This document shows, piece after piece, positions 8,308 to 15,558 of a stretch of DNA of 34,948 bases; within the stretch, counting starts at the first letter, position 1, and every line of letters begins with the position of its first letter. Source of the DNA: Caryophanales bacterium UBA4691 (lineage in GTDB: Bacteria; Bacillota_I; Bacilli_A; RFN20; CAG-826); contig DHKP01000002.1 of assembly GCA_002404865.1 (NCBI GenBank), positions 1 to 34,948 of the forward strand, read 5' to 3'. Made by a program: the position numbers and the translations under genes. Under the pieces are notes generated by a model that saw only the letters and a program-made list of their open reading frames with translations, did no database searches and was not told the origin of the DNA.

Positions 8308-9372
8308 TTATTTTGTAGCAGGAGCCACTAAAGCGTCATACTCATTTTTCTTTTCTTCCGCTTTGTGTTTTGCCTCTAAAGCAAGGTTATATTTCTTCTC
8401 TAAAAGCTCTTTTTCTTTTTCGATATCTACACCCTTTGGGTTGTCTTTTTCTAGAAGAGCGATTTTGTCTTTAAGAGAAAGATAATCGATCGCTTTTGCG
8501 TTGTAGGTAGAAGCGGCACTGATGGAAGCTAAGCGGGCGTTTTCAAGATTCGCTTTCTTTCTAAGCTCGACTGCTTTAGCGTGTATCGCTTCTTTTTTCT
8601 CAGCCGAGATATCGCTAGCTTGCGCTTTTTCATCACGCTTTTCCGCGTTTTGAGCAGATTTCTCAAGATTTGGGAAGATGAGAAGGAAGATGAAGAAGAA
8701 GATAACCATCGAAACGCCACCGGTTAACACAGTCTTAAGTAGTCCGATAACAACATCATTAACGTTCCAAGAAAGGAGCAATGGGTTAGCAATACCCCAA
8801 ATCGCGTTCGTAAGGATAGAGACTCCAACCCAACCAACGAAATACATGAGGGCTTGGAAATAAGGATTGCCTTTGGACTTATAGGTGATATTTCTTTGAA
8901 GTGGGAAGTTAATGCATTGAGCGGTGAAGACAGCGATTTCAAAAGCGATAAAGTTGCCTAATCCACCTGGACGGAGGGTATACCCAACATCTATTTTCGC
9001 AGCAACATCAGCGGCGGTATAAGCTTGGAAAATCGTGCCATCTTTTGCAAGAAGCTGAACCGGTTCATTGAAGATACCGAAGTATAAGGCGTTCCCAGTA
9101 GCATCTTTGAACGGGAGTTCCACTCTCGGCCACGCGAACGGAATGTTATTAAGTGAGGTGAACGCATAAGGAAGGAAGGTCATGATGATGAATTGCCATA
9201 CCGTGACCGCCATCGAGAAGATGAAGAAGAACGCGACCTTATAAAGTAAGGACGAGAATTTTGGGTGAGCATCGCTAAAGGAGTACCATACCCCTAGCCA
9301 CCAACGCCAAATATGTTGGAAAAACGAAACGAATTTGTTAGTCGAATAAGGTTTAGCTTGAATTTCTTCCAT
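8308..9372 (-). CDS. GtrA-like polytopic membrane protein with C-terminal coiled coil
   Basis: The 354-residue protein has about four hydrophobic helices (near 45-68, 140-160, 170-192 and 208-235). Residues QCINFPLQRNITYKSKGN, about 160-178, resemble the N-F-x-L-x-R-x-W-x-F signature of the GtrA family. GtrA proteins are thought to help move or present polyprenyl-linked sugars. Unusually, about 80 residues of extracellular-type sequence separate helices 1 and 2, and a charged Ala/Lys/Glu-rich coiled coil of some 115 residues follows the last helix. It is the last gene of an operon, five bases after the GH3 gene, with GT2 first. The GT2 plus GtrA pairing is common in glycosylation of lipids and wall polymers. 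The family assignment is moderate; the tail is unlike ordinary GtrA. Confidence 0.65.
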   Translation of the reverse strand: MEEIQAKPYSTNKFVSFFQHIWRWWLGVWYSFSDAHPKFSSLLYKVAFFFIFSMAVTVWQFIIMTFLPYAFTSLNNIPFAWPRVELPFKDATGNALYFGIFNEPVQLLAKDGTIFQAYTAADVAAKIDVGYTLRPGGLGNFIAFEIAVFTAQCINFPLQRNITYKSKGNPYFQALMYFVGWVGVSILTNAIWGIANPLLLSWNVNDVVIGLLKTVLTGGVSMVIFFFIFLLIFPNLEKSAQNAEKRDEKAQASDISAEKKEAIHAKAVELRKKANLENARLASISAASTYNAKAIDYLSLKDKIALLEKDNPKGVDIEKEKELLEKKYNLALEAKHKAEEKKNEYDALVAPATK

Positions 9373-9377
9373 AGTAA

Positions 9378-11840
9378 TTATTCCTCTTTCTTTGCTTCGG
9401 CTTTCTTAGCCTCTTTTGCTCTCTTTTTATTCTTACGTCCTTCTTTGAAGAAGTGATGTAAGCCTTTGAAGAAGTGCCCGTTGAACATCTCAATGAGCCC
9501 ATCAAGTTGACCCCAGCTAATGGAGCCGCCCGTCATACGTGAGATGCCTCTCATAGGCTGATGGAGCATACCCATAATCAGGGTATTGGACGTTTTCACA
9601 TCGCCAAACGCTTTAAGCAACCAAATCGCGAAGCGGATGGCTCTAGAGAAGAATCTTCCTGCCCAGCCTTTCGCGTATTTTAATTCCCAAACCGTTGTAT
9701 TGTAATGAACAAGCATGCGGTTTTTCTTAAGGAATGTGTAGCTAGATTTTGGAACATCGTGCCCAAGAATCTTAGCAAATTCTTCGTCTTTGATATCATC
9801 GATCTTTCCAAAGAAGTAATCTGGAACATCTTTTTGAGTGCGACCAGCGGTATTTAGCTCATTTCCATCAAGATCGATTTCAGCAGAGAGGCGAACATCT
9901 TCGCTATTAGAAGCAATCATGATGCTATAGCGGCCTTTTTCAATCCGCCACGCATTCGCACCCATGTCATAGACACGGAAGGAATATTCATCAAACGGGA
10001 TGAATACTTCTTTTTCTTCCCCTGCTTTTAGATCCACTTTGATGAATCCCTTGAGTTCTTTGTCTGGGCGATAGACGCTAGAATATGGCTTTCTAATATA
10101 AAGCTGAGCAATTTCTTTTCCTTCAACTTTAGAAGTGTTCTTAATCTTGAAATAGACGCCCTTCCCCGCTTCAATCCGCAAATCGTGATATTCGAATTCA
10201 CTATATGAGAGACCGAAACCGAATGGGAATCTTACCTTCTTTTCGATTTTTTGATAATAACGGTATCCGACAAAGATAGAATCGCGATATTCGGTTGTGA
10301 CCGCTTTCCCTGGGAAATATTTATGGGTCGGAGTGTCGTTATATTCAAATGGGTAAGTCTCCGCTAGTTTTCCGCTAGGATTCACTTTGCCCGTTAAAAT
10401 ATTGAATTCGGCTTCCGCGCCAGCTTGTCCAGGGAGGAAAGCGTTAAGAAGCGCATCGCAATCATCTGCCCAAGGCATCGTAACGGCGCTCCCGGCATGG
10501 AGAATAGCGACCACTTTGCAGTTTGCTTCTTTTAAAGCTTTAAGAAGCATGACTTGGTTTTGATTGATCTCCATGTTTTTGCGGTCAAGGCCTTCCGCTT
10601 CAATCGCTTCGTCTAATCCTAAATAAACTAAAGTGACATCCGCAGTCTTAGCGAGCTTCACGGCTTTTCTAAGAAGTTTCTTGGAATGGCGCCCAAAACG
10701 GTGGAAGCCTTTTTCGTAGCCGATGAAGTTGATGTCGTAATTGTTAACGACATCGAGTGCGGAAACGAGTTTTGTGCAGTTAACGATGGAGCTGCCCGCG
10801 CCTTGATATCTTGGCTTTCTAGCAAAGTCACCAACGATTGCGACTCTGGCGCCTTTTTCTAATGGGAGTATCTTGCCTTCGTTTTTAAGAAGGACCATGG
10901 AGCCTTCCGCGCATTCTCTTGCGAGTTCATTATGCGCTTCGACGTGTTGTTCGTGTTTCTTGCCATCCGCGAATGGCTCGGATGTTTTGACGGCTAAATC
11001 CACAAAGCGGTCGATGCATTCATCCAAGACGGTGACGTTAAGCGTTTTATCTTCCACCGCGCTCATGACGCGATGGATCGTGTCTAATCCAGAACCAGGC
11101 ATTTCGATTTCGTTGCCCGCTTTTAAGCCAGCAACGCGGTCGTTTTCTCCGCCCCAATCTGTGACAACAACCCCGTCATATCCCCATTCCTTGCGAAGAA
11201 TCGACATTAAGTGTGGGTTTTCATTCGTATAGGTGCCATTAAGACGGTTATAGGAAGACATGATCGTCATTGGTTTTCCTTCCTTAACGGCGATTTCAAA
11301 ACCAGTAAGGTAGATTTCTCTTAACGCACGTTCATCGACAACGGTGTCGATGGTCATACGTCTTTCTTCTTGGTTATTGCAAGCGAAGTGTTTTAAGCAG
11401 GCAGAGATTCCGTTTGATTGGATGCCTCTAACATAAGAAGCCGCCATTTTACCTGCTAAATAAGGGTCTTCTGAGAAATATTCAAAATTTCTACCGCACA
11501 ATGGGTTTCTTTTGATGTTCATCCCTGGGCCAAGAAGAACGTTGACCTTTTGGGCGAGCGCTTCTTCTCCTAAGGCTATACCCATTCTTTCACCTAAAGA
11601 GACATCCCAGCTAGAAGCCATCGTGACTGCAGTCGGGAAACAAGTGGCCTTTAACGATTCGTTCAGGCCAAGGTGATCAGCGGCAAGGGCTTGCTTACGA
11701 ATCCCGTGTGGGCCATCTGAGAAGAAAATTGAAGGAACGCCTTTGGAAGGAAATCCAGTTGATTCCCAGAAATTCTTCCCGGTCGTAAGCTTCGCCTTCT
11801 CTTCTAGAGAAAGGCTTTCGACAATCTTTTCCTGTTTCAT
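9378..11840 (-). CDS. GH3-family beta-glucosidase, normal domain order, cytoplasmic
   Basis: The 820-residue protein has the usual GH3 order: TIM barrel (about 5-290), alpha/beta sandwich (310-540) and fibronectin-III-like domain (about 560-665). Barrel motifs include SDGPHG (41-46), GRNFEYFSEDP (116-126), KHF (150-152) and GVVVTDWGG, with Asp228 the expected nucleophile. EAIEAEGLDR (411-420) is the region of the acid/base glutamate. There is no signal peptide, so the enzyme should be cytoplasmic. The last about 150 residues are an added segment with an amphipathic stretch (FFSRAIRFAIWLLKAF) and a Lys/Ala/Glu-rich end, perhaps touching the membrane. It lies four bases after the GT2 gene and five before the GtrA-like gene, an odd place for a catabolic enzyme. 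It may recycle or edit the glycan made by its neighbours (inference). Confidence 0.93.
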   Translation of the reverse strand: MKQEKIVESLSLEEKAKLTTGKNFWESTGFPSKGVPSIFFSDGPHGIRKQALAADHLGLNESLKATCFPTAVTMASSWDVSLGERMGIALGEEALAQKVNVLLGPGMNIKRNPLCGRNFEYFSEDPYLAGKMAASYVRGIQSNGISACLKHFACNNQEERRMTIDTVVDERALREIYLTGFEIAVKEGKPMTIMSSYNRLNGTYTNENPHLMSILRKEWGYDGVVVTDWGGENDRVAGLKAGNEIEMPGSGLDTIHRVMSAVEDKTLNVTVLDECIDRFVDLAVKTSEPFADGKKHEQHVEAHNELARECAEGSMVLLKNEGKILPLEKGARVAIVGDFARKPRYQGAGSSIVNCTKLVSALDVVNNYDINFIGYEKGFHRFGRHSKKLLRKAVKLAKTADVTLVYLGLDEAIEAEGLDRKNMEINQNQVMLLKALKEANCKVVAILHAGSAVTMPWADDCDALLNAFLPGQAGAEAEFNILTGKVNPSGKLAETYPFEYNDTPTHKYFPGKAVTTEYRDSIFVGYRYYQKIEKKVRFPFGFGLSYSEFEYHDLRIEAGKGVYFKIKNTSKVEGKEIAQLYIRKPYSSVYRPDKELKGFIKVDLKAGEEKEVFIPFDEYSFRVYDMGANAWRIEKGRYSIMIASNSEDVRLSAEIDLDGNELNTAGRTQKDVPDYFFGKIDDIKDEEFAKILGHDVPKSSYTFLKKNRMLVHYNTTVWELKYAKGWAGRFFSRAIRFAIWLLKAFGDVKTSNTLIMGMLHQPMRGISRMTGGSISWGQLDGLIEMFNGHFFKGLHHFFKEGRKNKKRAKEAKKAEAKKEE

Positions 11841-11844
11841 TTTA

Positions 11845-12873
11845 TTAATTCCATCCTGTTCTTTTCATTACCAATTTGTAGAAATAATTCACAACGAACC
11901 TCTTCAGAAAGAACGGTAAGTTGAAGTAGCAAGTCAACAAAGTTCGATAGCGGATAAGCCGATAGAAGGAAGGGTTTTCCTTTTTGAACTTTTTGACGAG
12001 GCACTTGTATTCGGCGTACTTCTTTTTATAGTCACCAATCGTTGCGTAATGCTGCGTTAAGCAAACGATGGTAATGAAAGCGTGAATCATCTGTTTACGA
12101 TGCTTTTTCGACAATTTATCCAAATCTTCTTTGGTATAGCAAAGCATCGTTTTTTCGAACACGCGGAATTGATGCGCATAATTTTTATCCGCGTTCTGAA
12201 TCGAAACGGATTGATCGCTTCTCCCTACGGAATAACGATATAACGAAATCGGGAGATAACAAAGCGTATTGACGTAATAGAGAGGTTCATAGACGTAAAC
12301 GTTATCAACATAGAAAGTATGCTCTGGGAGATGAAGTTTACTCTTTTTAAGCACATCAAGGCGGTAAACAAGCATATGCATCATAATGTAGTCCGTATAC
12401 TTGAACGTTCTTAGGTCTTCCCAAGTAATTGTTTTACCTGGTTTTTTAAAATATTTTCCTAATGAGCCAACGTGTTGAATCCCCGCCTCAACATTTTCAT
12501 AAACAAAATCCGTCAAAAAGAGGTCAGGTTCCTCTTTCACTTTAATTTTTTCTTTGATGGTAGCAAGCAAAGAATGAAGGGTATCTTCATCAAGCCAATC
12601 ATCCGCGTCTACGCATTTAAAATACAAACCAGTCGCAACTTCTAACGCAGCATTAATCGTAGAGCCATGCCCGCCATTTGCTTTATCGATAACCTTTACG
12701 ATGGAAGGGTTTTCTTTTTCATAACGACGAGCGATTTCCAAAGTATGGTCTTTCGACCCATCGTTAACAATAATAATCTCAACGTCTTCTCCGCCTTTTA
12801 ATAGAGAAGGTATGCTCCTATCTAAAAATTTTTCAGCATTATAGGAAGGAACAACAAAAGATAAATACTTCAT
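11845..12873 (-). CDS. family 2 glycosyltransferase
   Basis: The 342-residue protein opens with the GT2 fold signature: FVVPSYNAEKFL (6-17), IIIVNDGSKDHT (33-44), NGGHGSTINAAL and the metal-binding CVDADDWLDED with DxD at Asp89-Asp91. The C-terminal 120 residues are basic and alpha-helical, ending in aromatic-rich segments that may lie on the membrane. There is no clear transmembrane pair. It transfers a sugar from a nucleotide-sugar donor to a lipid or glycan acceptor; which ones cannot be read from the sequence. It is the first gene of a three-gene operon with a GH3 enzyme and a GtrA-like protein, and a palindrome sits just upstream. Confidence 0.92.
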   Translation of the reverse strand: MKYLSFVVPSYNAEKFLDRSIPSLLKGGEDVEIIIVNDGSKDHTLEIARRYEKENPSIVKVIDKANGGHGSTINAALEVATGLYFKCVDADDWLDEDTLHSLLATIKEKIKVKEEPDLFLTDFVYENVEAGIQHVGSLGKYFKKPGKTITWEDLRTFKYTDYIMMHMLVYRLDVLKKSKLHLPEHTFYVDNVYVYEPLYYVNTLCYLPISLYRYSVGRSDQSVSIQNADKNYAHQFRVFEKTMLCYTKEDLDKLSKKHRKQMIHAFITIVCLTQHYATIGDYKKKYAEYKCLVKKFKKENPSFYRLIRYRTLLTCYFNLPFFLKRFVVNYFYKLVMKRTGWN

Positions 12874-13129
12874 AAATTTTTGGAGAAAAACTCCGTATGT
12901 GATTAATATTAATCAAAAATTGCGTAATAGAGAACGAATTTTTGTAAATATTTTGGCTAGTAACGAAAAAAAGCCTAGTTTTCAACGAAAAATACCTGTT
13001 TTGAGTATTTTTTCTTCTTTGAAAGCGCTAAACAACTCAAAAAACTGCTTCTCGCCCTTTTGAAAGCAAGAGCGGTTTTGAACAAATGCATTTTTCGTTT
13101 TGATCGTCGAAAATTACTTAATATTCAAC
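12874..13129. other. upstream region of the GT2 operon
   Basis: No gene is apparent. This AT-rich stretch should contain the operon promoter on the minus strand, but no good sigma-A pair stands out. An imperfect hairpin around 13037-13078 pairs GCTTCTCGC-like and GCAAGAGCGG-like arms and is flanked by A/T runs. Confidence 0.4.
12901..12914. promoter_or_regulatory. 14-bp perfect palindrome, possible operator
   Basis: GATTAATATTAATC is its own reverse complement and lies 27 bases ahead of the GT2 start codon, between the likely promoter and the gene. Such a position suits a repressor site. In AT-rich DNA a palindrome of only A/T core can arise by chance, so support is limited. Confidence 0.4.
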
Positions 13130-13168
13130 AAAAAAGAGCAGGTGAGAAAGGGGGTAACAACCTGCTCT
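13130..13168 (-). terminator. intrinsic terminator of hsp20
   Basis: Nine-base arms AGAGCAGGT (13135-13143) and ACCTGCTCT (13160-13168) are perfect complements around a 16-base loop. On the minus strand TTTTTT follows at once. It begins about 30 bases after the hsp20 stop. Confidence 0.92.
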
Positions 13169-13196
13169 TAAGGTATGTCGAATCAAGTATTAGGGG

Positions 13197-13622
13197 TTAC
13201 TTGATCTCGATGCGATGATTGGTTTCTTTCTTCTCTGGATTCTCTTTCGGGAAGCTCACAGACAAGATACCGTTTTCGAATGTTGCATTGATAGTCTTCA
13301 TATCGACATCACCAATGTAATAGCTTCTAGAAGCGACACCATAGAAACGTTCTCTATGAACAAATTTCTTGTTATTGCCGTTTTCGTGATCATGATCCTT
13401 ATATTTATTATTTACCGTCGCTTTAACGGTGAGATAACCATCATTTAACGAAATATCGATATCTTTCTTGTCGACCCCTGGGAGTTCCACTTCAAGGACG
13501 TAGTTATGATCGTCTTCTTTGATATCGGTTCTCATTTGAAGGCTCTTATTGGTTTCTGGCATGAACCAGTCATTGAAAAATGCGTTTTCTAAGGAATTAT
13601 TTCTTGATTTAAGATCGTACAT
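13197..13622 (-). CDS. hsp20: Hsp20 small heat-shock protein (alpha-crystallin family)
   Basis: The product is 141 residues from the ATG at 13622, chosen because GGAGGA lies 8 bases ahead of it. A longer frame begins 14 codons upstream but would overlap the CIRCE operator. The alpha-crystallin domain covers about residues 32-135. It shows ELPGVDKKDI, the NGILSVSFPK signature and the C-terminal I-x-I motif in RIEIK, which contacts neighbouring dimers. Small Hsps hold unfolding proteins in a form that ClpB and DnaK can recover, and clpB is also present in this window. Two CIRCE operators and a good sigma-A promoter lie directly upstream, so HrcA repression is very likely. Confidence 0.95.
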   Translation of the reverse strand: MYDLKSRNNSLENAFFNDWFMPETNKSLQMRTDIKEDDHNYVLEVELPGVDKKDIDISLNDGYLTVKATVNNKYKDHDHENGNNKKFVHRERFYGVASRSYYIGDVDMKTINATFENGILSVSFPKENPEKKETNHRIEIK

Positions 13623-13644
13623 AATTTGAATCCTCCATGAATCT

Positions 13645-13671
13645 TTAGCACTCATGTCTTTCAAGTGCTAA
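13645..13671 (-). promoter_or_regulatory. CIRCE operator (HrcA site) 1 of hsp20
   Basis: TTAGCACTC, nine bases, then AAGTGCTAA: this matches the CIRCE consensus TTAGCACTC-N9-GAGTGCTAA at 17 of 18 arm positions. It lies downstream of the -10 box, between the promoter and the ribosome binding site of hsp20, where HrcA would block transcription. Confidence 0.95.
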
Positions 13672-13675
13672 CACT

Positions 13676-13703
13676 ATGATACTCCCATTTTTGGCACTGT
13701 CAA
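13676..13703 (-). promoter_or_regulatory. sigma-A promoter of hsp20
   Basis: On the minus strand TTGACA (13698-13703, perfect) and TATCAT (13676-13681, five of six) are 16 bases apart. The -35 box sits in the spacer of the upstream CIRCE-like element and the downstream CIRCE begins about five bases after the -10, so both operators overlap or flank the promoter. Confidence 0.88.
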
Positions 13704-13717
13704 CTGTTGAGTGCTAG
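13691..13717 (-). promoter_or_regulatory. CIRCE-like operator 2 of hsp20
   Basis: TTGGCACTG, nine bases, then GAGTGCTAG: 15 of 18 arm positions match CIRCE. It spans the -35 box. A second, weaker HrcA site would let two HrcA dimers bracket the promoter. Confidence 0.8.
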
Positions 13718-13748
13718 TTTTTACATTCTTCTGTTTTTGTCCGTTTTA

Positions 13749-14114
13749 TCAGCACTTATTGCAAAAATAAAACAATTTTAATTCAACTTCTTTTGAATAG
13801 CATAGCAAATTTGGCATATAAGCATACGCGGGTGCATTCTCTAAAAATATAGTTTCTAAAGATTGGTTTGACTTAAAAAGAAGATAGACGGAAATTCCTT
13901 CTATTGAATTGAAGCGAGAATATTCATTCGTTTCTCTATTCTCAAGGTGGTGAGCAATCTCGTAGGAACGAAGAAAAGCATCTTTCGCCTCTTTCCCAAT
14001 ATCATCTATTTCGTAACGTCCGCTTTTCTCATTTCGAAAAGAATCTAAGGACTCTAAAAGGAGTGATTCATACCACGCGACAAATTCATCGATTAACGAG
14101 TTAACTAGTTTCAT
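13749..14114 (-). CDS. hypothetical protein, 121 residues
   Basis: I do not recognise this soluble, mostly alpha-helical protein. It is acidic in the first half (DSFRNEKSGRYEIDDIGKEAKD), carries HHLENRETNEYSRF near 53-67, and ends in a hydrophobic/aromatic stretch closing with CNKC. The terminal C-x-x-C and a further Cys could bind a metal but this is speculation. A GAGG lies 11-12 bases before the ATG, rather far. It is preceded by the structured leader or ncRNA at 14117-14332 and followed by the hsp20 promoter region; no terminator was seen. Coding status is likely from length and absence of a better frame, not from homology. Confidence 0.6.
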   Translation of the reverse strand: MKLVNSLIDEFVAWYESLLLESLDSFRNEKSGRYEIDDIGKEAKDAFLRSYEIAHHLENRETNEYSRFNSIEGISVYLLFKSNQSLETIFLENAPAYAYMPNLLCYSKEVELKLFYFCNKC

Positions 14115-14116
14115 TT

Positions 14117-14332
14117 CTTATATACCTCAAACTCACTTTATAAGGGGCTAGCCCTGCTTTTGCCCAAACGCTTAGGCCCTCGCTATAAGGCTGATGTTCC
14201 GTTACTTGCCGTGGCTTCTTTTTTGCTCATCGTGAGGCAATCATTGCTAGAAGGAAGAACGCGAAGAGTTTCTCATTCATCTAATCTTCCTCTTACAAAG
14301 CACGATAGCGTGAGGCTAGGCGACCTCTTAAG
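14117..14332 (-). ncRNA. structured leader or candidate small RNA
   Basis: The stretch is visibly richer in G and C than its surroundings and full of short perfect stems. On the minus strand these include CACG/CGTG (14301-14312), AGGAAGA/TCTTCCT (14252-14258 with 14285-14291), GCAA/TTGC (14237-14247) and GCCTAA/TTGGGC near 14160-14178. The two ends can pair: TAAGAGG and CCTAGCC at 14314-14330 with sequences at 14141-14154. A plausible promoter lies just upstream, ATGACT (14362-14367), 17 bases, CATTAT (14339-14344). No T-run ends it, so it may be the leader of the 121-residue gene. The closed-rod shape is loosely like 6S RNA, but I cannot match it to a known family (not RNase P, tmRNA, SRP or a riboswitch I know). 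Confidence 0.4.
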
Positions 14333-14407
14333 GAGAACATAATGCCCTTCCACTATTTCATAGTCATTTTTTGGCATTTTTTTACAAAAATTAAGGAAGT
14401 TTTAATC

Positions 14408-14434
14408 AAAAAAGATGGCAGCGCGCCACCCTTT
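14408..14434 (-). terminator. intrinsic terminator of ybaK
   Basis: On the minus strand AAAG-G-GGTGG pairs through a CGCG loop with CTGCC-AT-CTTT, including two G-U pairs, and continues into TTTTTT. It begins about 30 bases after the ybaK stop. Confidence 0.75.
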
Positions 14435-14464
14435 AGTATTTATGTTATTTAAAAATGAATAAAA

Positions 14465-14929
14465 CTAATCGCTTAAAGAAACGAATTCCCCACCTACGAA
14501 TTTTTCCAAATCCAAGGGAGAAAGCTCCACCTGATAGCCTCTTCTTCCAGCTGAAATATAAATCGTATCGAATAGTTCAGCGGTCTCATCAATGAATACA
14601 GGCATTGGCTTCTTTAGACCAATGGGGCTACAGCCCCCATGTACATAGCCAGTCAGTGAAAGAAGGTCTTTTTGCTTAATCATGGCAATGCTTTTCGAGC
14701 CGCTTGCGATTGCGGCTTTTTTTAGATTTAGTTCTTGATTGACCGGGACTTCAAAAATAAAGTGGGCATGCTTCTCGTTTTCGCAAACAAGGCTTTTAAA
14801 AACGCAGTCCGGATCTTCGTTTAAAGCCATTGCGACTTCCATACCATTTACGATGGATTCGTCATATTCATGCGGAACATAATGGATTTGATGGACGTCT
14901 AATAGACGCATAACATTTGTTTTTAGCAT
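14465..14929 (-). CDS. ybaK: YbaK/EbsC-type Cys-tRNA(Pro) deacylase
   Basis: The 154-residue protein is the full length of the YbaK family. It has the conserved VFKSLV with the essential lysine (Lys45), then FEVPVNQELNLKKAA, LTGYVHGGCSPIGLKKPMPV and YISAGRRGYQVELSPLDL. YbaK hydrolyses cysteine wrongly attached to tRNA-Pro by prolyl-tRNA synthetase and works in trans in the cytoplasm. The gene stands alone with its own terminator. Confidence 0.93.
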   Translation of the reverse strand: MLKTNVMRLLDVHQIHYVPHEYDESIVNGMEVAMALNEDPDCVFKSLVCENEKHAHFIFEVPVNQELNLKKAAIASGSKSIAMIKQKDLLSLTGYVHGGCSPIGLKKPMPVFIDETAELFDTIYISAGRRGYQVELSPLDLEKFVGGEFVSLSD

Positions 14930-14935
14930 AGAGTC

Positions 14936-14959
14936 AAAAAGCCGTGGCTCGCCACGGCT
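14936..14959 (-). terminator. intrinsic terminator of the four-helix membrane protein gene
   Basis: AGCCGTGG and CCACGGCT (14940-14947 and 14952-14959) form a perfect 8-bp stem with a four-base loop. On the minus strand it ends in TTTTT. It lies just after the stop at 14978, in the 48-base gap before ybaK. Confidence 0.93.
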
Positions 14960-14977
14960 TGCTTTCCTAAAACTTAA

Positions 14978-15466
14978 TTAGCTATTTTTCTTGCCAAAGG
15001 CGATTAAGAAAGCGCCTAAAGAGCAAACTGCACTTGCGGCACTAGCGGCACCGCCGACAATGAAACCATATCCTAGCGAAGCAACATAGCTTGCATTTGG
15101 GGTTGGAGTCAATTTCGTAGCAAGGAAGAAGAATAAGGCGACAACGATTAAGGAAATTCCGGATAGCAAATGCAAGAAGCCAGAGAACTTATGGCTAGCA
15201 TCTGGATTAGGAAGGGTGAAAACCGTTCCTAAGATTTGGAAGAGAACCGCAATGATAAGAAGAACGAAAGCGCAAATGTGATAGCCAGTCGCAAGATCTT
15301 TCATCATCGCACTATTTCCAAAAACAAAATCGTAACCTGAAACCGCGGTAACTACTCCCCCGGCGGTCCAGTTAACGCCCGCTCCAATAGGCAAAAGAAA
15401 GGCAACTATGGTTAACAAGATGCCACTAAACCCAAGGATTGCAAATAAGTTAATTTTCTTTTCCAT
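14978..15466 (-). CDS. four-helix membrane protein of unknown function
   Basis: The 162-residue protein has four hydrophobic segments (about 8-30, 62-85, 95-115, 130-155) joined by short loops, with a positively charged start and end. The loop after helix 1 (GAGVNWTAGGVVTAVSGYDFVFG) is probably outside. I see no enzymatic or transport motif. AAAGGA lies about 10 bases before the ATG. The downstream terminator and a 92-base gap to the upstream protease gene suggest it may be transcribed alone or from the protease promoter. Confidence 0.8.
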   Translation of the reverse strand: MEKKINLFAILGFSGILLTIVAFLLPIGAGVNWTAGGVVTAVSGYDFVFGNSAMMKDLATGYHICAFVLLIIAVLFQILGTVFTLPNPDASHKFSGFLHLLSGISLIVVALFFFLATKLTPTPNASYVASLGYGFIVGGAASAASAVCSLGAFLIAFGKKNS

Positions 15467-15558
15467 AAAAACACGTCCTTTTCGTGAAACGAAATAATAT
15501 TAACCATCTAGCGGTTCTCTTTCAAGAGAATAGGGAAAGGGCGCTAAAAGAAAAGCCA

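Noticed and set aside
14160..14342. 60-codon plus-strand frame over the structured region
   Set aside because: No ribosome site and no protein-like pattern; the stretch is better explained as structured RNA.
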